The translations under genes and the position numbers were made by a program. Shown here piece by piece: positions 1 to 10,386 of a DNA stretch of 64,000 bases. The stretch's first letter is position 1. Every line of letters begins with the position of its first letter. Under the pieces are notes generated by a model. The model had not been told where the DNA came from. It worked only from the letters and a program-made list of their open reading frames with translations, and did no database searches. The DNA comes from Reticulitermes speratus. Lineage: Eukaryota > Arthropoda > Insecta > Blattodea > Rhinotermitidae. The stretch lies in the NCBI GenBank assembly GCA_021186555.1, contig JAJKFL010000007.1, positions 953,501 through 1,017,500 on the forward strand. Reading direction: 5' to 3'.

Positions 1-70
1 ATGCATAGTCATAGAGCAAATATCGACGAAATCTTCACACCACTAAATGAACACTGTCTTGTGGGATGTG

Positions 71-215
71 TTCCTGAAGACAGTTCCTGAAGACATCCTG
101 AAGACAGTTCCTGAAGACAGTTCCTGAAGACAGATCCTGAAGACAGTTCCTGAAGACAGATCCTGAAGACAGTTCCTGAAGACAGATCCTGAAGACAGTT
201 CCTGAAGACAGTTCC
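71..215. repeat. 13-bp minisatellite
   Basis: Eleven copies of a 13-bp unit (ttcctgaagacag and the variant with atcctg in place of ttcctg). The two variants alternate over the second half. Open frames across it are by-products of the repeat. Confidence 0.9.
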
Positions 216-217
216 TC

Positions 218-588
218 AGTCACCGCAGTGAGCACTTTAAAATTTTTCTTTTCACTCTGACTGAAGCAAAACTTTCTACTGCGATTATATATATGTATTT
301 TTAACACACGTGCCGGTGGCTCCACAAGAATTTCATTATGTCTCGCCACGTAACAGATATGAAAGTAGAAATTTATTGCTAGTCTTGTAAACTTTTCTTC
401 TGCTTGTGTAAGAGAAGCTCTCTTAAAAGTCTGCAGAACTTCAGTGGTCGATATTCTTATGTTCGCTGCAAGTCTAATGGACGGGACAGGAGGTAATACT
501 AGATAACTTGCTGTAATTTGTAAAATGTTGCACTTTTTGTAGCCGCAGGCAGAGAACTAGATCGTCGTAAGGGGCAACGTGATGGAAG
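218..588. other. unassigned non-coding DNA
   Basis: AT-rich single-copy-looking sequence. I see no exon, tRNA-like box, terminal inverted repeat or tandem repeat. Confidence 0.4.
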
Positions 589-815
589 TCAGTGCGGCAG
601 CACTAAGGCTCTAGGCTTGCATTCGGCAGTTTCGGCTGAGCCAGCAGTTATCCTGAGGTGTTTCTTTGCTTTCCTAAATCCGTCCAAACGATTTGCTGTG
701 TAGTAATTCGATTGGGCTGCGATCTCTTCCTTGGACGTCCCTGCCAGGTCATCATTTATGAATCGTCTTACAAACTGATGCCGTATAACCCAAACAAACA
801 AACAAACAAACAAAG
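589..815 (-). repeat. interspersed repeat fragment with relic open frame
   Basis: Read on the minus strand, a 74-codon frame contains FINDDLAGTSKEEIAAQSNY and later RKAKKHLRITAGSAE. This resembles a repeat-derived frame I remember from cockroach and termite assemblies. The right edge is a (CAAA)n run at 796-815. A real protein is unlikely. Family identity is from memory and uncertain. Confidence 0.35.
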
Positions 816-1094
816 AGGCAGTGTCTGTGTGAGACAGTGTTACTACTACAGTTACATTTTCCAGTTATATTCTTTCCCTACTGTAATTACAGACACAGCC
901 GGTTTCTTTGAAAAGTCTAGACATGCCTACCAGACTACACGGCTTCACATTCCACAAGACTTTTATCTTCCGTAATTCCACGCTCCACACATTTCACCAC
1001 AAAGCAAACCGCGCATACCCACGCTGCTGCCATTGTCCCAATACAGCTGACTTATCATCGCATAATATACGGAATAATTAACTTTATTTCCATG

Positions 1095-1337
1095 GCTCAA
1101 CATCCCTAGTGGGCCAGGGCCTCCTCATTATCGAGGCTTCACGATCACACTCAGACACACCACACTCGGTAGGACTCCTCTGGACGAGTGATCAGCCCGT
1201 CGCAGAGACCTCTACCTGACAACACACAACACTCACAAGAGACAGACATTCATGCCCTCGGCGGGATTCGAACCCACAATCCCAGCAAGCGAGCGGCCAC
1301 AGACCGACGCCTTAGACAGCACGGCCACTGGGATCGG
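1095..1337 (-). mobile_element. SINE-A (tRNA-Leu-derived), reverse orientation
   Basis: On the minus strand the head has an A-box-like GGCCGTGCTGTCTAAGGCG at about 1306-1324 and a B box GGTTCGAATCCC, an arrangement like tRNA-Leu with a variable arm. The body then reads GTCAGGTAGAGGTCTCTGCG, a CGAGTGTGGTGTGTCTGAG segment and a GATCGTGAAGCCTC tail. Related copies lie at 9982-10235 (+), 23087-23271 (-), 23272-23495 (-) and 24685-24903 (+). The head has diverged too far to be a working tRNA. Confidence 0.75.
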
Positions 1338-1419
1338 TATAGTTAACTGTATCTTATATTATTATATGTGGTGGCTTATACAGGGTGTTGTTAGACATCT
1401 GGTGATACAGTATCTAGGC

Positions 1420-1655
1420 TACTGTGGACGACCGAGGAATCGTGGTCCGATTTCCGACATAGAAAGAGATTTTTCTCTTTTCCAGAGCATCTAAACTGGC
1501 TCTGGGGTCTATGTGGCCTCCCATTCAGTAGGCACCGGGGGCGATTTCATCGAAGATAAAGCGGCCGGAGTATGGAGCTCATTACAAAGTCCATTTGGGC
1601 CGAGGTTACGAATGCGTTTAACTGCACCTCCCGTTTGTCATGTGCCTTCATGGCA
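1420..1655 (+). mobile_element. SINE-C fragment
   Basis: It shares an ordered set of blocks with 6225-6430, 7420-7660, 8590-8805 and 55155-55405: a degraded B-box region, a CTGGCTCTGGGG block, a GGGGGCGATTTC block, AAGCGGCCGG, and GGGCCGAGGTTACGAATGCG near the 3' end. The A box is not recognisable in this copy. Confidence 0.55.
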
Positions 1656-1749
1656 TCTGCGGAGAAGTCGAAACAGGATCGCAAGAGATTACTAATGAAT
1701 AAATTAAAAGTCTTGTGGCTTTCCGCTGTCACTAGTAACAAGCGAGCGA

Positions 1750-1795
1750 CGAGCTGATCACTCCTTCAGAGGTGTCCTACCGAGTGTGTATCTAA
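1750..1795 (+). mobile_element. SINE-A body fragment
   Basis: A 45-bp piece with GCTGATCACTC, a TCAGAGG segment and TCCTACCGAGTGTG matches the middle of the SINE-A copy at 10118-10155. It has no tRNA head. Confidence 0.4.
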
Positions 1796-1799
1796 TTGT

Positions 1800-2408
1800 G
1801 AGTGAACTAGAAACTTAAAAAATGGGCGGTCCAAGTCTAAGTTGGGCTGTTGCGCCACAGAAAAAGAAGATAAGATAAGCTACCGTCCCGGAATGAGGAG
1901 CGTAGAAATTATCTTATTTCACCATTTATTTTGGATGTTGTCCATAATCATGGTTTTTACCAAACGCGACGCTTCGAGAGCTGTCTGTTTCCAACACGAG
2001 GCAGACAGACAGACAGACAGACACAGTCTCAGTCACTCTACGTTGAAAGAAAGCTAAGCCTGGTTGAAACGTAACTTTTTTTGCCAGTTTTAGGGTCTGC
2101 ATCCTTCTAAAGAGATCTTTATGCGTTGCGTTTGAAGAAATTCATTGTACAAACTAAGTAATGTCGATTTCATTTTATCTTCATACCTTTTAAAAGAACG
2201 TTTCGTTTCTGCTCTTGACTGATAGGCCTGTTTATTGTCTTGACATAATTAACGCATCAAAGAATTTAGGAAGCAGCTGCATCCTGCTCAAAGCTCTGGT
2301 TTTGTGACGTCCTACATCGAGCGGTTGTCGCGGTAATGGTCCTCCCATGAACTTGGGAGTAGGCCGCCTGACTTGATATCCCAGTGGCAATGGTAAAGAA
2401 CTGTTGTC
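1800..2408. other. unassigned DNA with a (GACA)n run
   Basis: Nothing coding recognised. A short (GACA)n microsatellite occupies about 2002-2021. Confidence 0.4.
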
Positions 2409-2560
2409 TATTGTAGTGTCATGCGTGTATTGTAGTGTCATGCGTGTATTGTAGTGTCATGCGTGTATTGTAGTGTCATGAGTGTATTGTAGTGTCATGC
2501 GTGTATTGTAGTGTCATGCGTGTATTGTAGTGTCATGCGTGTATTGTAGTGTCATGCGTT
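2409..2560. repeat. 19-bp minisatellite
   Basis: Eight copies of a 19-bp unit (ttgtagtgtcatgcgtgta). One copy has gag in place of gcg. The array is otherwise homogeneous. Confidence 0.95.
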
Positions 2561-2961
2561 ATTTTACTTTTGTCTTCGACGTAATCATCATCTTCTTCTT
2601 CTTTTTTCCTCCGTCTAAGGGTGAAGGAATTAGCTGACCTTTGTGCCTTTTCAAGGCTCATTCGTCGAACAGTTTTTCCAGACGTCCTACCGAGTTCCTA
2701 TATCTATCTGGTTTGTAATTGTTTAATACTTTGGGAGATCTGTTTCTTATCGTGCTGTTTGACACGTTGAATCCAGCTGGTTTTATATTTAACAGTTTTG
2801 TCCAATATTCGTTTTGTTCTTATTTTTTCCAAATTTCTTCCTTTAGTTTAGGGTACAAGTCTATTTTATGCTTTATCTCATAAATTTAATTTCATAGGCT
2901 CCAATTCTGTGTTCTAAAGGGCGGATTCCGCGGATTTGAAGCCTTTTAGTTGAGTATGTAT
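2561..2961. other. unassigned AT-rich DNA
   Basis: T-rich, pyrimidine-biased sequence with no recognisable exon or repeat family. Confidence 0.4.
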
Positions 2962-3115
2962 GCACCAACATTTTGGAAGAATTTGTTGTCTGTATTCAGA
3001 GTTGAAAGGTGCTTAAAAATGAAAAAGGCAGGTTTTCCAAATTGTGGTACCTATCTAACAAACTACACGGCGTCATATCTCACCGCAGTGTGAACCTCAA
3101 ATAGCAGTTGTATAT
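2962..3115. repeat. P-arm repeat, head-to-head pair
   Basis: A minus-strand arm (start box at 2993-2999, CTGAATA, running left to CAAAATGTTGGTGC) faces a plus-strand arm starting TTGAAAG at 3002. The plus arm continues through TGGTACCTATCTAACAAAC to the conserved ACTACACGGCGTCA block at 3062-3075. The gap between start boxes is 2 bp. The cores are degraded (CAAA instead of GAAA on the minus arm). See 15001-15287 for the best-preserved pair. Confidence 0.5.
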
Positions 3116-5184
3116 TTATCTTCTTGCTCCATTTCTTCAGCTGCGACTCCTGCATATAAAAGTCAGTAATCTTAGAGTATTTTAAACTCGTGCATATTTC
3201 TTGATTTTTGTGACTTAAACAGTCGTGTTTATGTTGTCTGCTACATTTCAACGCTTATGACACTGTGTTCTATCCTATATATTTTTCTCGTTCTTATTAC
3301 ATTCAGTGTAGAAAACTTGAATGTATTAAAACTGACAAGATGAGTCACGGGAAACAGCTTTCAAGAAAATGTGAACTGGCTTGTTTAGCACATCACCACT
3401 TGCTCCATGGGGTCATTTATATATTTATTTCTCCAGTGCACTTGAGCTTGTGAAATTTTAAGTCCTCACAGCTATAAGTATCTTTTTGGGATGCGATATT
3501 ATCGGTCATTGCGAGAAAAAAATTCATATGATCATGTGTCTAACTCTAAATGTTTACTGAGATACAGCTGTTTGAATGTACAAATACAAGAGCATTGTGA
3601 ATGGTAATAAAGAAAGAGAAATTACGTACTGTTATACTTAATATTATTTTCACCGTGCATGTTTATTAACACTAGTAAACACTATACCAACACATGCACT
3701 AATGTGCACAAAATGACCGATACTATCACTCCCAAAATATTGACCTTTCCTCCTCAATGACCCAGTATTTTGGTACCTACACAGAAAGATTCTGAGTAAC
3801 CTGCTGCCTTTAACTTCCACCCTCAAGATGGAGGCTTACCACTTAGAAAGAACAAAACCAGAAGTTCTATGCAAAACATATTAATTGTTGTATAGCCACA
3901 TGTTTGTAATACGGTCACTGAATACTGAATTTTGTCAGGATTTCTGTCCAATATACACGCATGTAAACGCATCTAAGGTGTAAGACTCATAAAATTTCAT
4001 CTGATTCTCACAATAATAAGGAATTATTTCCCTAAAATGCATTGACCAGTTTGTCTTGTGAATGATGCCAGGCCATGTCCACCAACTCACTGTTTTACAT
4101 ATAATTTAAGTTGCTAACCCCTCAGTAGCGCCGTGCTATAAGTAGGTGCCTCATTGATAGCACCAGGTTAAGGCTGCTGATATTCGGCCATCAGTGCATC
4201 GTATGTCCGACGCCTTGATGCAGGGATTGGCTCAGTGTTTATGTCATTCTTCCTGTGCAGGTTTTGTGGACTGTATTGACAGTCAGTAGATGCAGTGGAT
4301 TGTCGTCGTGGTTGTGCCCATGGTAATCCTCACGACAACCATCGTCTTGGATATCAGAGCCTCCACAACGCCTTCCCTACACCACAAAATAAACACAGTG
4401 TCGCCGTAAACTCGTTTCCAGCTGAATATATTTCCGAGGCTCATTGGAGTAAACGTCGGAAGATTGAGTCTGATTCAGCCGGATAGCTCAGATAACGAGC
4501 GAAAGAAGATGGAGTTGTGATGCAGGGTTGGAGTGGCACAGATAAAAAACGGGATTGATGAGAGAGATAAAAGTGGGCTAAAGGAGGGCAGTGAGACACG
4601 CAGAGCGTAGGCCTGGCAAGAAGACAAACGAAGTTACCTTCATTACATTTCCTTCTAGTCCTGTGTCAAGGAAAGCTAAGCTGTAAAAGTGTAATGAAGG
4701 AATGTTTGATATATGAGGCACGCTTAATAGAGGATAACGTGCGTACTAAAGCGTGTCACAAAGCTGGCAGACAAGTATAACGTAATCACTGCAAAGACAT
4801 ACTAATTTAAAACTTGTCTCTATGCTTTCCTTAATATAAAACTTATACAGTTACGAAAAAGGTGAATTTAATCGTTAAACTGTTTGGATAAAATGCATGT
4901 TACGCCGATCATGAACTGTAGGTAGCGACATTCAAGCAGATGAATGGTGAATGTATCCTGGGAGAAGATTCAGTGAATTATTTAGTAAGAACAACTCACG
5001 CATTACATATATACCCGTATTGTTATAAATATGACTTCGAATTTGTCACGTAAGTGCGTAATTATCTGCGTAGTAGTCCTTGAGAAAATGATAGTCGCTC
5101 ATCTGGTTAAAAAAATTTTCGCCGTTAACGCACGGCCGTATCGTGTGTTTGACAAGTCACATCCACGTAGTGCCTAAGTAAAGA
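3116..5184. other. 2-kb stretch without recognised features
   Basis: No exon with a convincing protein match, no tRNA-like boxes, no tandem arrays and no clear terminal inverted repeats. Open frames are all under about 65 codons and unrelated to anything I recognise. Confidence 0.4.
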
Positions 5185-5250
5185 ATGATTGGAGCCATAA
5201 CTCCACTCCCCCATGAGCCTTAATAAGGTGCATAGAGACAGCTTGACCTT
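5185..5250 (+). mobile_element. SINE-C 3'-end fragment
   Basis: GGAGCCATAACTCCACTCCC and the following GAGCCTTAATAAGG match the 3' segment of the SINE-C copies, for example GGAGCTGTAACTCCACCCCA at 7621. Only the tail is present. Confidence 0.4.
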
Positions 5251-5415
5251 TATAATGCGAAGCTGTTTAAACTAGAAGTCAGTTCGTAACTCACAGAGAA
5301 CTCGCTCACGTCAGTTAGAGATCAGTCGGTCAGTGACGTTACGGCAGTGTTCACTGAAGTCCAGTCTTGTAAGGTGTGGTAAATACGTAGTTACAGGAGC
5401 ACACTGCCTGCACAG
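5251..5415 (+). promoter_or_regulatory. possible promoter plus short untranslated exon
   Basis: TATAAT at 5251-5256 is followed by a CAGT-rich stretch (for example GATCAGTCGGTCAGTGACG) and then a strong 5' splice site CACAG|GTAAGT at 5415/5416. This could be a 5' untranslated exon, a decayed LTR or chance. No protein evidence supports it. Confidence 0.15.
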
Positions 5416-5421
5416 GTAAGT

Positions 5422-5798
5422 ATGCACTGTTTATTATGAGCACCACAGGAACCGCTCAGATAGACAGCGTGGACGAAACATTGTGACTGAGCCTTACAGC
5501 AGGCTGTGCCATACAAAGGTCTCTACATGCATATGTACCACGTGTGCTGGCACATCAATTCTTCTTGGCAGTAGACTGAGGTCATGTGTCAGTTTAGCCG
5601 TCAAGAAGAAACCGCTGGTATGCTTAAACACTAAGTTAGGTGGACCCACAAGGGGTCTTGACGCTGAACTCCTTGCGTAGGAGAACGAGCTCTGACCCTG
5701 ACGGATACCGAACCCCGATTCCCTAGTCTCTTGAAGCGCGCCACCTGTCACTGTGCTGACAGACGTGTACGAGATTGAAGAGGCATCTTGCAAAGCTG
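5422..5798. other. unassigned DNA
   Basis: No recognised exon or repeat. Confidence 0.35.
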
Positions 5799-5862
5799 TC
5801 ATACTGTCATACCGTCGTACTGTCATACTAGCGTACTGTCGTACTGTCATACTGTCATACTG
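5799..5862. repeat. 8-bp tandem repeat
   Basis: Eight imperfect copies of an 8-bp unit (tgtcatac with the variants cgtcgtac, tgtcgtac and tagcgtac). Confidence 0.85.
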
Positions 5863-6044
5863 CACTTAGCACCTCTGTATGACGCTTAATTGGCAGAAAA
5901 CAAAAGTACTGTAAACGAAAATCGTTTTTCCCCCTAAGAATTAATTACTGTACCTTAGCGTCTGACGATTGACGACGTCGCCAGATGCCTGCGAAAACAA
6001 AGTTACTTCGAGCCTGGCCAAAGTTCGTCGCTTCTGTAAAGGTA

Positions 6045-6165
6045 AAGATAAAGGTCACCCTAGAACAGGCCATGAAAACCCAGACGGGGAGTACAGGTAT
6101 AGCTCTACTCTTTCTTTAACCCCGGCACTAGATGGGGTGGATGTTCGTCGCTTCTGTGGCTACTG
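6045..6165 (-). mobile_element. SINE 3'-end fragment
   Basis: AAAGGTAAAGATAAAGGTCA followed by CAGGCCATGAAAACCCAGAC looks like the reverse complement of a tRNA-SINE tail, which often ends in runs such as ctttacctttacc. Assignment is weak. Confidence 0.3.
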
Positions 6166-6204
6166 AAATTTGTCAACCTTAAAGCAAACCAACGTCGTAC
6201 GTTC

Positions 6205-6430
6205 TTTGTGAGACGGTGTGTGGCGGGCTGCAGGCTGGGGCAGATCAGCAATCGAGATGATTTGCAGTTGAATCGGCGATATTTATCTTCGCAGCATTCA
6301 GACCGACGCTATTGCCACTTAGTCACCTATCCAGTAGGCAATGGGGCGGTTTCCGAAAGGTCAAAGCGGCCGGGGCGTGAAACTGACCTCTGACTTCCAT
6401 CTGGGGCCGAGGTTAAGAACTCGTTAGGTC
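6205..6430 (+). mobile_element. SINE-C copy
   Basis: Carries TATCCAGTAGGCAATGGGGC, AAAGCGGCCGGGGCGTGAAA, CTGACTTCCATCTGGGG and CCGAGGTTAAGAACTCG in the same order as the copy at 55155-55405. The tRNA-like head is damaged. Confidence 0.6.
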
Positions 6431-6686
6431 TCTCACACATATTCGTGTTAAAATGGTTTTTTAACAGAACGAAAATTTTACGCTTATTTCATGTTACCGT
6501 TTGAAATAAAGCAGGCATTGTATTTTGCTCTCATAACTTTTTGTTTTTAAATATTTGTATGGAAATATGTTGGTCTACGCCTTAGTAAATATTGACCCGG
6601 CTGATGGCTTCTGCGTGGAGTGCGCTGATGCAATGGTGAGCGGTTACCCGTTCGCTGATATAAACGTCATGAAACGGGAAATGAAA

Positions 6687-6743
6687 ATGTCAGTGACTGC
6701 GTGATAATGTCAGTGACTGCGTGATAATGTCAGTGACTGCGTG
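6687..6743. repeat. 20-bp repeat, three copies
   Basis: Three direct copies of aatgtcagtgactgcgtgat, the last one truncated. Confidence 0.9.
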
Positions 6744-6823
6744 TGCTCCAGTGCTGCGCTCGACTCGCAGTCTCTGTGTATCCAGTTTCAGTGTAGCGGC
6801 CTTCAGCATTCTTTGTATGAAGA

Positions 6824-7097
6824 GTCGTTTGGGTAGCAATGGGAGACCCTTTGAGCGTTGCGACGTCTACAAGTTGTCATGCTGAAGACAGTCGTTTGGG
6901 TAGCAATGGGAGACCCTTTGAGCGTTGCGACGTCTACAAGTTGTCATGCTGAAGACAGTCGTTTGGGTAGCAATGGGAGACCCTTTGAGCGTTGCGACGT
7001 CTACAAGTTGTCATGCTGAAGACAGTCGTTTGGGTAGCAATGGGAGACCCTTTGAGCGTTGCGACGTCTACAAGTTGTCATGCTGAAGACAGTCGTT
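6824..7097. repeat. 67-bp tandem repeat, four copies
   Basis: Starts at 6824, 6891, 6958 and 7025, with a partial fifth at 7092. Each unit begins gtcgtttgggtagcaatggg and ends gtcatgctgaagaca. The copies are almost identical, which points to recent duplication. Confidence 0.95.
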
Positions 7098-7309
7098 TGA
7101 ACGAACAGTTGTGGAAAAACAGCTTCTGCTGTGTCTTTGTGTGTTTGTACGTGTTCAGAACTAACTTACAGTTGGCTGCCTTTATTCTTTCTCTCTTATT
7201 CTTCACGGTTTTTCCATTCAGTTACCACTTTTCCGCCCTTTTCGTTAACATGTTTGCTATTTTATTTAACTTACCAACTAAACTGCTACTTAGTTAAAAT
7301 TGCGTCCTT

Positions 7310-7384
7310 CTGGGACGTGACGTCGTGCTACCGGGTAATTCTTTCCCTACGTTTCGAGGCAACGTAGTGGCCTCATCTTCAGTG
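7310..7384 (-). repeat. P-arm repeat, single, hammerhead-like core
   Basis: On the minus strand: CTGAAGA (7376-7382), a one-base T spacer, a GAGGC/GCCTC hairpin, GAAA, CGTA, and further on a GGTAGCACGACGTCACG block. The box order is that of a hammerhead ribozyme, but stem I is not convincingly paired. Confidence 0.5.
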
Positions 7385-7419
7385 GATGAGATGGCTGTTT
7401 TCTTGTATGCAGTTTTAGC

Positions 7420-7660
7420 TGCGATAGCTCAGTTGGTATAGTGACTGGACTGCTCAATGGACGATCGTAATACGATTTCCGGTAGAACCTCCCTTCTCTC
7501 CGAAGCTTCCACACCGTCGTCTAATTGAATATGTGTCTGAGGCTCTTTACACGGCTGCGAAGTGACAAAGCTGTAAATTTAACCGCTCACTTCAATTTAG
7601 TGCAGGGATTAAGAATGCGTGGAGCTGTAACTCCACCCCACGTGCTTTCGTAGTGTTGTA
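7420..7660 (+). mobile_element. SINE-C copy with tRNA-like head
   Basis: The head GATAGCTCAGTTGGTATAGT looks like a tRNA A box. The B box is degraded (about 7468-7480). The 3' part has GTGCAGGGATTAAGAATGCG and GGAGCTGTAACTCCACCCCA, shared with the other SINE-C copies. Confidence 0.65.
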
Positions 7661-7762
7661 CTTAATTGAGCATAGGGTTACATTTATCTTTACTTTGCAG
7701 GCAATTACATTGTTGTGTTTGTGTAGTGATTGCCTGTAATTGTATGTCTACTTTGTTTACTT

Positions 7763-8015
7763 TCCCGATGGTGTCACTGGAATTTTTCATTGACATAATC
7801 CTTCCGGCCGCACTATGGCCCTGGGGTCGACTCAGCCTCTAACAGAAATGAGTACCAGGAGTATTTCCTGGAGGTAAAGGCGGCCGGTGCGTAGGGCTGA
7901 CAACCTTACCACCTTCATGTGCCGATTGTCTATAAATCTGGGAGCCTCAACCTCCTGGAACCCTAAGGGCCTGTCCAGGTCTGTAATGGGATTGCTTTAC
8001 CTTTACCTTTGTTTA
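7763..8015 (+). mobile_element. SINE-B, 5'-truncated
   Basis: Starts within the B-box region (CCCGATGGTGTCACTGG) and runs through CTATGGCCCTGGGGTCGACT, AGTACCAGGAGTATTTCCTG, AAAGGCGGCCGGTGCGTAGG and a CTTTACCTTTACCTTTG tail. A full-length copy is at 36017-36327 and a reversed copy at 25795-26096. Confidence 0.8.
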
Positions 8016-8585
8016 CTTTACTCTGTCATTCGTCTTTCTCTTTCTCGTTTCCTTTACATCTTCACACGTTTCTCTTTTTACCATGCTTTCAGTTCTTCCC
8101 AATTATTCCATTACTTTTAATTAGTTACTCTGCAAATTGCTGCGCAGAATATTACGCGATAAGAAACTAGACAAATTAAGACGAGCCATTTCACCAGGCT
8201 TAGTTTCTGTAACACAATTCATTACTTTCTCAAACTAAATGAAACCTTTAAAGAAATTACAGCAGAAGCCTCTGCCAGGCGCGCTGTAGCGAGCTCAGAC
8301 ATTTACAGTTTGTTATTGCCTTCGCCTGCAAGTATGAGCTCTGTTCTAATATTCGTATTGCCCTTTTTATTAGTCTACTTTCTTTCCTTTACAAGAAAGA
8401 AAGTAGACTTGTGTAATCGCGATGCCGCCTGTATTGGTGTCCCTGTCTCAACCTTTCAGCTACACGGCCCAAGTTTGAGCATCATGTCGTTACAGTCCAC
8501 CCCGAACATTCCAGTATTCAGTATGTTGCAGTCCGTATGTCCAGCACAGTCAGTGTCATGAATACGCTGACGGACGTACCCAGAA
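8016..8585. other. unassigned DNA with a perfect hairpin
   Basis: Pyrimidine-rich sequence without recognised exons. It holds a 15-bp perfect inverted repeat at 8372-8386 and 8395-8409 with an 8-nt loop. Confidence 0.45.
8372..8409. repeat. perfect 15-bp hairpin
   Basis: The left stem agtctactttctttc (8372-8386) is exactly complementary to gaaagaaagtagact (8395-8409), with loop ctttacaa. No U-tract terminator context, and no gene next to it. Confidence 0.85.
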
Positions 8586-8589
8586 GTGT

Positions 8590-8805
8590 GCGGTTTGATT
8601 CATGGCAGGGGCAATAAATGTGTCTCTTCTCCGACGTGTCTAGACCGGCTCTGGGGCCCAGCGAGCCTCCCGTTTGACGTGTACCGGTGGCTGTATCTCT
8701 GCAGGTAACATAGTTGGGTCCTTAAATTGATAACTCGCCTCCATTTAGTGCCTGGATCAAGAAGGCATGGATCTGTACGTCCATTCCCCCACACGCTTTC
8801 GTTGC
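8590..8805 (+). mobile_element. SINE-C copy
   Basis: Contains GACCGGCTCTGGGGCCCAGC, CCATTTAGTGCCTGGATCAA and CATTCCCCCACACGCTTTCG, in the order seen in the other SINE-C copies. It ends at a (CAAA)n run at 8804-8820. Confidence 0.6.
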
Positions 8806-9039
8806 AAACAAACAAACAAAGAAGTGCAGTAGTTACGGGATTGTTTAGGCCTACATCTGCAGGAGTAGGAGTGTGTGGGCAAGGAACGCAGACTTCGCGT
8901 TTTATGCTCGGAAATGTTTGTTATTAAACAGATATTGAGTTTCAGATTCAATGTGTATGCTCTTTCGTAATATGATGTCGACTGATACAGATTGTGCGAA
9001 CGGAGGTTAAAGATACGAGGAAATAACAGAAGGCTGAAT

Positions 9040-9370
9040 GAGGAGGTGCGTGATGTCTACTCGTCGCCAGATAAGTATGCGGGTGACAATCAAGGGGGAT
9101 GAAATAGGCGGATCGTGTAGCACGCATGGAGGGCGAAGACATAGAAGTCGTTGGTGGTAAACATCTATAAAAGAAACGTCGGCATAGATGGTATTGAAAT
9201 TGATGTAACAGATATAGGATGGAAGGGCGTGGAGTGGATTTATCTGGCTCAGAATAGCGACAAGTGGCGGGCTGTTGTGAATACGGCAATGAGCCGTTGG
9301 TTTTCATGAAATGTGGGAAATTTCGTGGCTAGCTGAGGAACTGTTAGCTTCTAAAGGCGGATTCTGTTGC
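9040..9370 (+). pseudogene. LINE-b reverse-transcriptase 3' end, badly decayed
   Basis: TTTATCTGGCTCAGAATAGC, GACAAGTGGCGGGCTGTTGT, GAATACGGCAATGAGCC and then GCTAGCTGAGGAACTGTTAG align with the last coding codons (DRDRW..VV..VMNLRVP) and 3' end of the LINE-b copy at 52894-53402. Frameshifts and stops throughout. Confidence 0.6.
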
Positions 9371-9981
9371 GTGCAGTCAGTCAGTTACGTGCGTTATACA
9401 CGCAGTTTAGCTGTGCACTAGAAGCCCTGTGATGCCGCAGTCTACTAACTGCAATAGTCCGAGTCACTTAACTCAAGAAGCATCCTGCAGATGAAGACGA
9501 AGCCGTAAGTTCAGAGGCCTGACCCAAGTGACATGTTTCACTTAACATAACAAAGTTTTTCAATATATTTATGGTGTCCGTCATCTTGAAGTATGTCGAT
9601 CGTATCTGAAAGCAAGCCCTAATGAAGGGTAAGGGAAGGGCGTGGGGTTCAGAAGCCACAAAGAAAACGATGTCGCGCGCTGACAGTGACGAATTATGCA
9701 TCGCCTCATTAACCACCATGTTTACCTTGCAACCTGTGAACAAAATAACGCGAGTACTTGGTCATGTTCGTGCGGCATTAGATGCAGCGATACCGTGCGG
9801 TGTGCATTGGCACAGGGGCGAAGGAACCTCTGTGCACAGCAGCAACGAACACAGAGCGTGCAGTGTTTGTACGCCGTGTAGGGTGGGTAAACGTTTTTAT
9901 GTATTATGCTGTTTTCTCCACTTCCCTCTTATCGTCTTCATCTCTTTCATTACGGTAGATATTCCTCTCTGCAGCCGATTC
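9371..9981. other. unassigned DNA
   Basis: Overlapping open frames of up to 152 codons on both strands have no recognisable domain. The longest runs on into SINE-A, which argues against a real gene. Confidence 0.35.
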
Positions 9982-10235
9982 CAGTGGCCGTGCGGTCTAA
10001 GGCGTGGGTCTACGGCCGCTCGCTTACTGGGATTGTGGGTTCGAATCCCACCGGGGACATGGATGTCTGCCTCTTGTTAGTGTTGTGTCTTGTCAGGTAG
10101 AGGTCTCTGCGTCGGGCTGATCACTCGTCCGGAGGAGTTCTACCGAGTGTGGTGTTTCTAAAAAGTGTGTGATCGTGAAGCCTTGGAAAATGAGGCGGCC
10201 TAGGCCCCCAAGGGGCTGTCGAGCCATTGGGAAAA
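9982..10235 (+). mobile_element. SINE-A, best-preserved forward copy
   Basis: A box TGGCCGTGCGGTCTAAGGCG and B box GGTTCGAATCCCACC sit about 45 bp apart, as in tRNA-Leu with its variable arm. The body includes TCAGGTAGAGGTCTCTGCGT, CTACCGAGTGTGGTG, GATCGTGAAGCC and CCCCAAGGGGCTGTCGAGCC, then an AT-rich end. Transcription by RNA polymerase III is expected for this class; activity of this copy is unknown. Confidence 0.85.
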
Positions 10236-10326
10236 AAACTTCTCTCTGCACCAAATATTTATTTACGGATATTGCAAAATGTTGTATACCAGCAGAAATG
10301 TTATATGTACTTCATTAAATGTTCTT

Positions 10327-10386
10327 TGAACATAAAAGTGTGCAGACGTTACACTGAACATAAAAGTGTGCAGACGTTACACTGAA
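10327..10386. repeat. 28-bp direct duplication
   Basis: Two consecutive identical copies of a 28-bp unit beginning cataaaagtgtgcagacgtt. Confidence 0.9.

Noticed and set aside
6824..7097. Hammerhead core in the 67-bp repeat (it contains CTGAAGA)
   Set aside because: No GAAA box or stem II follows; the CTGAAGA is coincidental. The same holds for the 13-bp repeat at 71-215.
9982..10060. Functional tRNA-Leu
   Set aside because: A and B boxes are present, but the acceptor stem and anticodon arm do not pair properly and the sequence continues into a SINE body found several times in the window.
9622..10080. 152-codon plus-strand frame
   Set aside because: The last third is SINE-A sequence and the rest has no recognised domain.
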